The translations under genes and the position numbers were made by a program. Below, piece by piece: positions 47,831 to 57,390 of a DNA stretch of 64,000 bases. The DNA comes from Darksidea phi (lineage: Eukaryota > Ascomycota > Dothideomycetes > Pleosporales > Lentitheciaceae): positions 1 to 64,000 of the forward strand of contig JASJFT010000203.1 of the NCBI GenBank assembly GCA_030770425.1, written 5' to 3'. The notes under the pieces were generated by a model. It was not told where the DNA came from. It saw nothing but the letters and a program-made list of their open reading frames with translations, and searched no databases. Numbering within the stretch: position 1 is the first letter of the stretch; each line of letters starts with the position of its first letter.

Positions 47831-48748
47831 ATGTCTGGTGGTCCCTCCGTGATAAGACGCCCAACCTTTGAAAAGTCAAATACCGAACTCACATCCTCGC
47901 TCCGCGCGAACTTTACCGCCCACCAATCCTCGCCGGCCCCGCCATCGACCTCTACAAACGGCACCTCCACACAAAAACCCACCTTTAAATCATGGACAAC
48001 ACAAACAGAAAGCGCGCTCTGGATACCCACTCTCACGCCCTCGCCCCTCACCGAACCACGCGAGTCGTACGATATAACAGTTAAGCTATTCTATCTGCCC
48101 AATATCCCCGCAGACAGACGATGCGTACAGACAAGGGAAGCCATCGATCTGGTGTTGAAGGAACTGGGCACGACATCAATAGATTTGTTGATTGTCAGCT
48201 TCCCCGGCATCTCTTTCGACGCAGATGATGAGGAGTCAGATTTGGACGATCCCTCCCCGGTATCAAATTCTGAGCAGGATGACGGCGCACCTGAAGACAT
48301 CGACACCATGATTACGACATGGCGGACACTCGAGAAATTACACTCAGAAGGGCTCGTCTCAAAACTAGGCATCGCAGAATTCGGATGCACAAAACTAGAA
48401 AAGTTCCTCCCACAGACGAAAGTTAAGCCAAGCGTGGATCAGATCAACGTCCGGGATTGCTGTGTAGTTCCTAAACCGCTCATCCTCTACGCAAAGCAAC
48501 AACAGATTGAACTTCTTACGCATAATGATTGTACAAATGTACTGCCAAGGGGGACACTAAGGGAGATTCTTGGTTCGGGGGAAAAGGGCGCTGGCGTGCT
48601 TGCGGGAGAGGGAGATAACGATGTGGAAAGACTGAAGGGCGATGTTGAGCCGCAATGGGTGGTCAAATACACGGCTGTCGTCAAAGACAGAGGTGTTGTG
48701 GAAAACAAAGGCTACTTTGCTGTTGCAGAACTTAGAGAACGACAATAA
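47831..48748 (+). CDS. GCLM: glutamate-cysteine ligase regulatory (modifier) subunit
   Basis: Regulatory partner of gamma-glutamylcysteine synthetase in glutathione synthesis. A single exon of 305 residues with aldo-keto-reductase-like fold features. DITVKLFYLPNIP is followed by VLKELGTTSIDLLIVSFPGI, an acidic insert (about residues 136-156), then TWRTLEKLHSEGLVSKLGIAEFG, KPSVDQINVRDCCVVPKPLI and IELLTHNDC. The order matches fungal and animal GCLM. The first 70 residues are Ser/Thr-rich. The cysteine pair in RDCC could bear on redox control, but that is speculation. Confidence 0.88.
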   Translation: MSGGPSVIRRPTFEKSNTELTSSLRANFTAHQSSPAPPSTSTNGTSTQKPTFKSWTTQTESALWIPTLTPSPLTEPRESYDITVKLFYLPNIPADRRCVQTREAIDLVLKELGTTSIDLLIVSFPGISFDADDEESDLDDPSPVSNSEQDDGAPEDIDTMITTWRTLEKLHSEGLVSKLGIAEFGCTKLEKFLPQTKVKPSVDQINVRDCCVVPKPLILYAKQQQIELLTHNDCTNVLPRGTLREILGSGEKGAGVLAGEGDNDVERLKGDVEPQWVVKYTAVVKDRGVVENKGYFAVAELRERQ

Positions 48749-48899
48749 TCGCATCAGAGTTCGTATCAAGATACCTTTCCATGTGTAAAAACCAACTGTT
48801 GCCTCCGAACTCCCTTCACATATTCCGCCTTCTTCTTACTTTGTGAAAGTTTTCGACCACTCTCACCAGCCTTCCGCCTATTTTCCTAATACCCATTGC

Positions 48900-49412
48900 C
48901 TATCGAACCTCCCCGCTCCCGCCGCTCATCTTCCTCACGCGGACGAGCTGCACCTCCCAACACTTCACACACTCAACTTTACCCTGATTCAAACCTGTAT
49001 ACACAAGCGAACTTCCACACGCCCAGCATTTACCAGCATTCATTTCAGGGTTCGAATTCAACGAGGACCCGCTTGAATCAACAAGGCTTTCGTCGTCATC
49101 GTCGGGATCGTCGGAATCGCAGAGTAGGCGAACCGGTGAGGAGGATGCGGTTCGTTGCGAGTTTGATGGTGCGAAGCCATCTCCAGAAGGAGGGGATTGC
49201 AGTGATGGATAGGGAGAAGGTGACGATCTACGGTGTCTGTGTGGTAGTCTGACAGCGAACGAGCTCTGTGTTTCTTGGTGAGCCGGGGTGGGTGTGTCAT
49301 TGTTTGAGGAGGTAAGGTGGGGGAAGGGTTCTTTATCGTCGAAATGAGCGCCCGCGGTTTGAGGTCCTAGAGGAGATGATGTATCCTCAGGCTGGTTCTG
49401 AGAAGGACTCAT
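48900..49412 (-). CDS. small zinc-knuckle protein, cluster member A
   Basis: 170 residues, single exon, start MSPSQNQPED. Residues 1 to about 125 are disordered and rich in Ser, Pro and Asp. The C-terminus holds the only ordered-looking part: CWAC, 15 residues, CVKC (about 133-155), a C-x2-C-x15-C-x2-C zinc-ribbon pattern, then a basic tail VRVRK. Two neighbours within 3 kb share exactly this spacing. I do not recognise the family. A DNA, RNA or protein-binding zinc ribbon is the natural guess. Confidence 0.6.
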   Translation of the reverse strand: MSPSQNQPEDTSSPLGPQTAGAHFDDKEPFPHLTSSNNDTPTPAHQETQSSFAVRLPHRHRRSSPSPYPSLQSPPSGDGFAPSNSQRTASSSPVRLLCDSDDPDDDDESLVDSSGSSLNSNPEMNAGKCWACGSSLVYTGLNQGKVECVKCWEVQLVRVRKMSGGSGEVR

Positions 49413-50178
49413 GTTCGTGCACAGAGATTGGTGGTGGCTTTGGTATCGGCGACGCTTTTGCTACACAGGTACTTCTAGATCGGAAGTCCAGGGTGAGAGG
49501 GTGCGGTTGCTTAAAGCTTCAAGAAGTGTTAGCAATGATATTGGTATTTCTGGAGGCCACCGTAGGGCCGAGAAGGCGAGTTATAGGACGCTATATTAGA
49601 GCTGCGTATGCCCATGGAAGGGTATGGTACTTCACGGGGATTGCTGAATAGGAGGGTGCTGGCTACAGACATGGAATGGCATGTAAGTACAGTTATCGGG
49701 GTGTCAACTTCAAGTGCCATGCTGCTATTGTTGTTATATACTTGTTACTTCCTTGCAGGTACAATGAAATGCCAAACTAAACCAAGCTACCTACCCTAGG
49801 TCACGCGCCTAAAAGATTGGTAGCCTCTCGAACGATTCTCGCCGACCGAGATGGCTTCTCAGAGCTTCGGCGCATGGAATTCCGCTTCCTCTCGTATGGT
49901 ACCCGGCATATAGTACTAGAGCATAAGTCCATGCACATCAGTCTCCTACAATCTACATGTAAAAGAAAAAGCCTGTTAAGCGATACGCGGCCCTTCGATG
50001 TACTACGTGCCTTGATAGGCTTCAGTAGGTAATACTTGCTAAAGGTTAGTTAATTCATTACACAATTTTATCAGATGTGGAATAAGTTTCTGCTAATACG
50101 GTATACAGACTTCAGATACATGACTCTACCAGAGTGGGCACACCATACGCCTATCCGAGGCGTCGCCACTGAGCCATC
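49413..50178. other. intergenic region within the zinc-knuckle cluster
   Basis: No gene supported. It should hold the promoter of member A and the 3' end of member B. Confidence 0.4.
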
Positions 50179-50730
50179 TCACTGGGCACATCCGCACTCC
50201 TCGCATTTCAAAGACAACTTTCGATCCCTCATCCACACCACCTTGCCTTTGCAATTATAGCACGGTTCGTGGCCCCCACCGTCTTCTCTCTCGCCCTCGC
50301 CCCCGCCCCCTTCCTGGTCTTTTCCTTTCCCTTCTCCATCTTCCTCTTCAACAGCCACCTCCTTACCTCCAGGCTTTTCTTGACCAGCCTGACTGCGAAA
50401 AGGAACTCCCTCGCCATTTTGTTTTCCGAATGACCCTGTCTTCATCCACTTCTTCACATCCTCGGGTGAAATGTTCGATACGGGTCGTCGGGTGGGCTGG
50501 TCTGGTGCTTCGGTTTGAGATCCGGAGGAGGAAGCATTTGCGCGGCAGCGTTGGGGTGGAGGGGGTTCTGCGGATTGTGGAATGAGGGCCTGAGGGGTTG
50601 TGGTAGGGACGGTTCGATAGAGCGGCGGGAAGGTGGGGTTTGGTTCGCAAGTGCCATCTCTAGGTTCGTCTGGGGTATCTGGGGAGGGTGGGCTCCTAGA
50701 CGGTTGAAAGGCGTTAGCTTTTGGTGACAT
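50179..50730 (-). CDS. small zinc-knuckle protein, cluster member B
   Basis: 183 residues, single exon, start MSPKANAFQP, sharing MSP with member A. The N-terminal half is Pro/Ser/Thr-rich. A short helix-like SPEDVKKWMKTGSFG occurs near 88-102. A Gly/Glu-rich acidic stretch precedes the zinc knuckle CYNC, 15 residues, CEEC (about 157-179), which lies four residues from the C-terminus. Spacing is identical to members A and C. Family unknown. The conserved spacing in an otherwise unrelated protein argues the frame is real. Confidence 0.6.
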   Translation of the reverse strand: MSPKANAFQPSRSPPSPDTPDEPRDGTCEPNPTFPPLYRTVPTTTPQALIPQSAEPPPPQRCRANASSSGSQTEAPDQPTRRPVSNISPEDVKKWMKTGSFGKQNGEGVPFRSQAGQEKPGGKEVAVEEEDGEGKGKDQEGGGGEGEREDGGGHEPCYNCKGKVVWMRDRKLSLKCEECGCAQ

Positions 50731-51542
50731 GTTGAAGCTTTAGGTGGGTAGTGTTGGTGAGGGTCGAGGCCGTAGGTCAACCTTTTAATTAACGTCCGTG
50801 GCAGGCTGCCGTTACATTGTTGATTGTATTGCGGTGAATGTAGAATGGACGAGCCTCGTTCTAGGCAACAACTGCAAGAGGCCTGCCTAGTGGCACAATA
50901 ATACGTCGAACTATGTACAATACATTCGACTAGGTTGTCAAGACTACAGGTTATCTTTGCGAGCTTTTCGTCAGCCGCCAAGGTGATGTGGGATGTTATT
51001 CACGCTGTACAAATCATGCTTGAACCTGGTAAATGTGCATTGCCGATAAAGCTCGTCCAGAGGGCGTCAGCGGCTAATATTTCGAACTGTTCTTTCCTAG
51101 GGTTCGCGCCGTAAAGTAGCTTCTTACGCCAGATCATACAAGTTCGCCTGCTCCCCCATAGAATCGCTCGCGACGACCTCTTTTAGTGACCGATGAAATC
51201 TGCCCTGATATCAGCGTCCCCTAGGCGGCAATGGTTGGGGCGACGCCCTGTGGATGCCGAGACGATGAGATGAGAATAAAATGTCAATCTATTGTATGTC
51301 TTCACCGTTCCGGAGATCAATACAACGGCATGTATATGCGACTAATGCTATACTTATCTATCACCCCCTATATTGAAGTATAACGTCACGAACGCACTTC
51401 TTTATTCAATGTCCCTTTCCATAAACCCTACACAACAATTCCAACGAACTCCTTTCTTCACAATACAACAATTACGCGCCTCGCGCGTACATATTCCCCT
51501 TCCCACACCCACGAAACGCTACCCCAAAATCAAATCTAAACA
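50731..51542. other. divergent intergenic region, zinc-knuckle members B and C
   Basis: Separates two divergently oriented zinc-knuckle genes (start codons about 810 bases apart). No other gene supported. Confidence 0.4.
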
Positions 51543-52169
51543 ATGCAGCAACCCAGAACCAAATCCACTCCACCCATCTCCAGCATTCTCAAAAGCCCAA
51601 ACGTAAAGCCAGTCAAGAAACAAAACGAAGATAAGAAAGTCAGATTCGACCTATCGTCTACATCTACGCCTCTTGTTGAGGAAGAACCGAGCGTGAGTGA
51701 CTCTCATAACACCGCATGCAAACGCATCCCTGGCACATGGGAAGCTAGCAAATACGGCACTTCGTAGCAAGCAGAGATAGCAACCAACCGAACACACCCT
51801 AATTTTAAAAACATAGTTCTTATGGCAAAGCCTATTACTGTTCGAAGTCTACCGTCCGCGCCGCACCCAACATTCAAGTCAATATCACCACCGTCGAACC
51901 CCACAACATCAGAATCCAACCCCGAATTTGAAATGTCCACTCAACAAGGCCCAGAAGAAGGAAGTGATAGCGAAAACAATGACGATGACGGCGACGCGCA
52001 GAGTTCTAGCTATATTGATAGCTGTTGGGCTTGTAGGGGTGATCTGGAAGTAAGCTTCCCGTCCCCTGCGTGTTGTCCATTAGCCTCTCTCCTATCTAAT
52101 CTTTCCCCATAGTACGTCAGCAATGGAGTATCTGGCCTGTCTTGTCCAGACTGCCAAATGCCAAATTAA
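51543..52169 (+). CDS. small zinc-knuckle protein with PP1-docking-like motifs, cluster member C
   Basis: Best model: three exons, 51543-51696, 51817-52049 and 52113-52169, giving 147 residues. The first donor is ambiguous: GTGAGT at 51692 breaks the frame, while GTGACT five bases later keeps it. The zinc knuckle is CWAC, 15 residues, CPDC, with the second intron between the two Cys pairs. The middle is acidic (SDSENNDDDGD). The N-terminus has SSILKS (about 13-17) and KKVRFD (about 30-35), which match the SILK and RVxF docking motifs of protein phosphatase 1 partners, in the canonical order. Family unknown; the PP1 link is an inference from short motifs only. Confidence 0.5.
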
Positions 52170-53040
52170 CTCCTTTATCACCTCATCACTGAAACGTACA
52201 TTCTGCCTTCTTCTCAAAGTCGCGGAGCCGGAGTGTGGGGAGCAGCTACAAGAGTGTCGATATTGGGATTAGTCGCTTCCGAGACAACATGTACCGACAC
52301 CCTTCGGGATGAGCTCTATTGAGCGGCATAAAAAGCCTTGTTTTACTCGTAACTCCTCACTTGAGAGGTCCCTGTGATGAGATCGAAATGCAGCGTATTT
52401 TATCTTCTTATTCTTATTCAATCAACAACTTTATCCACTCCTTCCACTCTAACAACAAGAAAACTATGCTGAGTTCAAATTAACAACCGTTACCTATCTA
52501 CTCCTTTTGCTGTAGTCGGTTTATTGCACAAACTACGTCAACTTTTCGAGGTTTTATTCCTAGTTTAAGCAAGGATTTCCTGTTCTCAAGCGCTGAAGAA
52601 TAGTAGGTATATAGCTCAACACGTCTGGCGGCTTGTATACCACTCCGATAAATTAATTATCATGTACAAGGTGTAGGTATAGTACCTCTATTGTGTAGAC
52701 TCAGACTCTGTTTTGTGCAGACCTTAGGAAAGATAATCTTGCAATGTAAATCCAATAATAGGAGACCTGCATGGGTATAAAAGATAAGACAAGTCCACAG
52801 TCTCAATCTACAGCTCCAGCTATCTATCTACCAACAACAGGTACACTTAGAAAGAGATTTTGCGCGAGTTCATGTGGTTAAGAAATGTGAATACTGAATT
52901 TGCTGCCTATTCTATCCTATAGAGGCAACTATATAGATACACTGAAAGTAAATAATCGTCACGCGCAAATCCAACCTCCAAAGCTCTCTGGAAGTACCTA
53001 GAATGTCCACGCCGCCACCGGTTTCATTCAAGCCATCAAG
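52170..53040. other. intergenic, AT-rich
   Basis: No gene seen. 3' flanks of member C and of the membrane protein gene. AT-rich throughout. Confidence 0.45.
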
Positions 53041-54966
53041 CTACTCCTCACCCGCCAAGCGCTGATAGCGTGGTGAGTCGATGACTGACCAGTCAGAGCC
53101 GGAATCCGAGCTAGAAGGTAGCGATGGAATCTCGTGAGTCTTTAGTTCTAGCCTGCTCTCGTCGTCGTCCGTGCCGGAGTCAGACTCGGAGTCGGAGTCG
53201 GAGTCGGAGTCGGAGTCGGAGTCGGAGTCGGAGTCGGAGCCAGAGTCGAATTCAGTATCCTCTGCCTGGTTGACCTGCTCCTGCTGGAAGGACCGCAAAG
53301 CTGCTCGTTCGATCTTAGGCAGTTCCTCCCCGGTACGCTGCCTATGAAGCTCTTGTTGAATGTCTTCGAAGAGCGAGGTCTCACAGGAGATACGGAGCGG
53401 AGCCTCGGCAGAGCAAGAACGTATTGTCGAGGTATCAGACAAGTCGAACGCTTTCTCTTCATTCGCTTCATCGGGAAAAGCCTCACCGTGCTTTCTACGA
53501 GAAAACCACTTTCTTGCGGCTGGCATGGAGTCCTTGGGCGCAGAGAGTAGGTTCCGCCATACGGCACAAATGGCGCGAACACCTACCTCTACCCAGATTG
53601 CCACCAGCTGAATAACCGCCCAAGCAAGGATCGAGATACTTTCCTGGCAATTTTCGCGTGGAATGAAGAAGGCCACTACCGTACAGATGCCAGTCGGAGC
53701 CGCGACAAATGCCAGCACAATTAGGGGGTCAATATATAATGTGTGCATCTCCGAGGCTAAAGGCATTTGCACGATGGTGTTTATGAGAAAGCACTGGCAT
53801 ATGAGCCATACCGCAGTGCGTTGAACTTGGTCTGGATATCCAAGATGCTCGGGAAGATGGATGAAGCAGAAGCAAACCATAGCCAGCCCCGCCATTACCT
53901 GCGATGCCAGAGACAATCGCAGCATGGCATTCACCCAAGAAGCTGCCTTGAAAAGATGATTTTCATAAGCACATAGGCGTCCTAGAGATCTGTAAACCTC
54001 GTTGGCCTTCTTGGTTGGAGTCAGTGCCGGGGCCGTGGAGGGATTCGACTTGTACGAAAGGCGGCATGCGAGGCCATCGGAGCAGTCCAGGGCATAATTA
54101 GGTGGCAGCTGAAGTGAGACTGCCTCTTGTCTCAACTTTTCGGCGCGTTCAGATTCTCTTCGCCGCATGTCATCGTGTAGAATATCGTCAAGCTTGAATT
54201 GCAGCTGCAGGGGTGCTAGATTTTTGCGCTCCTCGCGGGGCTCGACCTCGAGGAACTCATCCTGCTCGATAAATTTTTTGCACAGGATCCTGGTCCCAAC
54301 CCACCTCGCAATCCAGCCCACGCTGTCGATAGCCGCCTTCTTCGCCCATTGATAGGCACGCATTGTGTTGTCACTCGTAGTACGAGCAGAGTGTCGTAGG
54401 ACCAATCCTAACGAGGGCATCGTGATTTGTGGGGTGAAGATGAGCTTGCTACATGTATCTTCCGCCCACTCAATAGTGCCATTGAGGATATTTGGGTACT
54501 TTTCATATGGGAGGTCCAAATACTGGGTATCGCCATAGGTGATGGCACGCGCCAAACACTCGTTGTGTGTCTCGCGGAAATGCCATCCCAGTGAGTAGGA
54601 CTGCAGTTTTTCTAGACGCTCCTGCAGCATGTTTTTCGTGTCATACTCGGTTTCAATGGCCTTGTATAGGTTCGACGCGTTCAATATACGAGATCTGAGA
54701 GCGAGGTCGGCGCCCCAAAGTCCGAACTCGATGCAGAGGAGGCCGCTGATTAGACAAGCCATTGAAGCTATGACGAGGAAGAGGAGGTAATGCGATCGTT
54801 GAGCGTCGATCCCGATATCCTCCCACATTTGAGAAAGGTAAGGTTGAGCTGCTTGTGTCGGCATTGTAGATTTCATCCCATCAGTCACCGTGATCGTAAG
54901 AATGCCATCGTCCATCTCTTCCATAGGCGGCTCCGTAGGCGGTTGCATGTTGTGATTGTGCTCCAT
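53041..54966 (-). CDS. hypothetical five-helix membrane protein with an (SD)n tail
   Basis: 641 residues, single exon, start at 54966 (MEHNHNMQPP). I do not recognise the family. Hydrophobic segments lie at about 60-84, 351-371, 384-404, 413-436 and 444-470. The 265-residue region between the first and second contains coiled or amphipathic stretches and Cys residues and would face one side of the membrane. The C-terminal region (470-641) is soluble and acidic, with a run of alternating Ser and Asp (about 577-595) encoded by a hexanucleotide repeat. SD runs of this kind are common casein-kinase-2-like sites. Confidence 0.65.
   Translation of the reverse strand: MEHNHNMQPPTEPPMEEMDDGILTITVTDGMKSTMPTQAAQPYLSQMWEDIGIDAQRSHYLLFLVIASMACLISGLLCIEFGLWGADLALRSRILNASNLYKAIETEYDTKNMLQERLEKLQSYSLGWHFRETHNECLARAITYGDTQYLDLPYEKYPNILNGTIEWAEDTCSKLIFTPQITMPSLGLVLRHSARTTSDNTMRAYQWAKKAAIDSVGWIARWVGTRILCKKFIEQDEFLEVEPREERKNLAPLQLQFKLDDILHDDMRRRESERAEKLRQEAVSLQLPPNYALDCSDGLACRLSYKSNPSTAPALTPTKKANEVYRSLGRLCAYENHLFKAASWVNAMLRLSLASQVMAGLAMVCFCFIHLPEHLGYPDQVQRTAVWLICQCFLINTIVQMPLASEMHTLYIDPLIVLAFVAAPTGICTVVAFFIPRENCQESISILAWAVIQLVAIWVEVGVRAICAVWRNLLSAPKDSMPAARKWFSRRKHGEAFPDEANEEKAFDLSDTSTIRSCSAEAPLRISCETSLFEDIQQELHRQRTGEELPKIERAALRSFQQEQVNQAEDTEFDSGSDSDSDSDSDSDSDSDSESDSGTDDDESRLELKTHEIPSLPSSSDSGSDWSVIDSPRYQRLAGEE
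53189..53238. repeat. GAGTCG hexanucleotide microsatellite inside a coding region
   Basis: About eight units of GAGTCG (GACTCC on the coding strand), coding for alternating Asp and Ser. The unit length is a multiple of three, so copy-number change would not shift the frame. Confidence 0.9.
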
Positions 54967-55610
54967 CTTGGGAGATTGTCTAGACTGTGTTAGTATATGA
55001 ACTAAGCGATGTGCAGCCGAGCGGGCTATACGAATGTGCTGCTGTGTAGTGGCAGTTGCGGTTGCGGCTTACTTGGCTTTGATACTGTCCCGTAGTTGTA
55101 GTGCTGGTGTGGTGTTCTACGGTGGGGCGAGCAGGAGATATGAAATACCAAAGCTGGGAGGTGTGAAAGAGGCCGCTCGCGGAAACTGCGTGGCCGTTGC
55201 TGGTACGTGAAAGGTCGGCTGAGGCAAGCCGGGTCTGTGCGAGTGGCTAATAGTGAAAGCGTGTGGCAGGGTCAGTTGGTGATAGTCAACCGAATTTGGA
55301 GGAGATTGCGGTGGTGGGTAAACAGTTGTTTTGGGATTCCAGGGTGCTCTGTGGAGTTTCAGTGAAGAGGGTGACGAAAGAGGGTGGTAATAATCGGGTG
55401 CCTGCATGCGGAAGTGCTTTCCGGCGAGCTGCCATGCCATGCAGTCGGGTTCATGGATGCGTCACATGGCCTGCGCCAACGCGACCTCATCAAACTTGAG
55501 TTACTGCTGCCCGGGCACCTCTCAAACGACTACGACCTCGATCAGTGAGAAGGGCAGCGAAGGATAACAAGAACACAGTATTCCCACGCGTGAGTATAAT
55601 GACTTCTAAC
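54967..55610. other. intergenic region
   Basis: Upstream of the five-helix protein gene and downstream of NTG1. No gene supported. Confidence 0.4.
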
Positions 55611-56957
55611 CTACGATGACTTGCGGGAAATGCGCCTTCGCGGCTCGTTCCCTAAGTCTTCAATGTCAGGTATTGCGTCTTCTACATGTTCCGCCTTGAC
55701 ATCACTCTCTGCAGCAACCTCCGTATTCTCCGTCAACACCGTCTCGACGTCAGCGCCTTCGAGCTTGGCTACCGTTCTCTCTGCTTTCACTTTTGTAGTC
55801 TTTCCCACCACGGCGGACGGACACAAGCCCCTGTCTGCTAGCTTGCAGTCGCCGCATCTTCTGCCAACGGGCAAGCATATCGTCTGCCCATGGCCAACAA
55901 GCAGGTTGTTGATGTCGTGCCATTTGTCCTTGGGGAGCCACGACTCTAGAGCGGCTCTCGTCTCTTCGGGCTTTGTCGTCTTGTGCCAGCCCCATAGGTT
56001 AGTAATGCGATGTACATGGACATCAACACCGATGCCTTCGTCTCTTCCCCAGGCTGCGCTCATGCAGAGGTAAGCCATCTTTGGTCCGACACCTGGCAGC
56101 GAGGTCAGCCCTTCGATGGTGTCGGGGATGTCCGAGTTCCATTTGTCCCGTAGGATCTCCGCAGCCTGCTTGATGTATTTGGTCTTCAGATTATGGAAGC
56201 CAACCTTGTTGATGAAGGCATTTAGTGCCGGAGGCTCGAGAGCTAGGACAGATTCTAAATTGAAGCCCTGTGATGGTTAGTAGGCTTCACATTCCAAGAC
56301 TGCGCATCCACATACTCCAGGCATGTTTTCTTGCATACCCTTGATGGCAACGCTCGTCACTGTGTCCTTGGTCTGGCTTGAGAGCATCAGCGATACCAAG
56401 GTCTGGAACCTTTGGTCGCGCGGGGACACATTGCGATCTGCCAGGCTTTCGCACCCCATTGTGTCAACGGGAGCGACATTCTCATTCCGCATCTGCCTCG
56501 TAAGGGCATATACCTCCTCCCAATTGGGCGGTGGCTCGATCTTGACGCTACCATCTACCCCCCTGACTTTCTTCGCCGGAGCCCGACGTGTCTTCTTGGG
56601 CTTGCTCTCTTTCTTCGGCGGGGCGATGGCTGTGACGGTAACGTCCTTGGCCTCCTGCTTGATGAAGACGGACGTAGCTTGCCCTCGCTTTCGCTTCCTG
56701 CTCCCCGTCGCCTCGCTGCCTTCCGAGTCTGAGTCCGGCACCGAACTCAGTTCTGAATCTGACTGCGTGTCCCCGTTGTGAACAGGTGAAGCTGACTCGT
56801 GGCCTCCATTCCTTGCGACACCACCGGCCTCACCCGTGTTTAGACTGAAGTCTCGAATCGCTGCATTCGCGCTGGAGCGGGTTTGGCGTAAGGGGTGGTG
56901 TGTACGGGTCGCGGCGAGGATTCTGGAGGTGTCACGGGACAAGCGCGAAGTTCGCAT
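55611..56957 (-). CDS. NTG1: endonuclease III homologue (DNA N-glycosylase/AP lyase)
   Basis: Bifunctional base-excision-repair enzyme for oxidised pyrimidines in nucleus and mitochondria. Two exons, 56316-56957 and 55611-56267, give 432 residues; the intron has a perfect TACTAAC branch site. The start at 56957 ([12 protein letters not shown]) gives an Arg/Ser-rich mitochondrial-type leader, and a basic nuclear-type stretch ([16 protein letters not shown]) follows. The core has [21 protein letters not shown], the helix-hairpin-helix LPGVGPKMA with catalytic Lys277, and Asp296 in [11 protein letters not shown]. The 4Fe-4S loop is C-x6-C-x2-C-x7-C, with the wider last gap that I remember from filamentous fungi. 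The tail past 370 is acidic. It is divergent from HCS1. Confidence 0.93.
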
Positions 56958-57390
56958 TTGGAGAGAAGAAGCCGAACTGGGCGGATGGTGGCAGCGAATG
57001 CAAGTTTGAGAGAATATAGAAAGCTGCGGCCTGGGTTCCGACGGATGAGGTTTGAAGCTCACCCGCGCTCTGGCGTGAAGCCGGACAGCGACCAATCAGC
57101 GCCACGCGGAGGTGTCATAAGCCGCGTCTTAACGACAACCATCTACCCGAGCTGCAGGAACCATCACTATCTCTAAACCTCCCTGTCACTGACCCTGCGA
57201 TGATCGCTCACGGTTCAGCTTCAGCTTCACCATTGCCAGGATCGTGACGACATCTACCAGGCTCATTCGGGCAGTGACATGGCCGCACCCCCGCCATCCC
57301 CGTGAGGAATTCGTCGCCCCATCACCTAGGACAGGACATCTCCAGTCTCACAATCCAACTTCTCACACTTGCCGCACAGCAACTGCCAGG
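56958..57390. promoter_or_regulatory. divergent promoter between NTG1 and HCS1
   Basis: 433 bases between divergent start codons of two DNA-maintenance genes, so their control regions overlap. No specific element is claimed. Confidence 0.5.
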
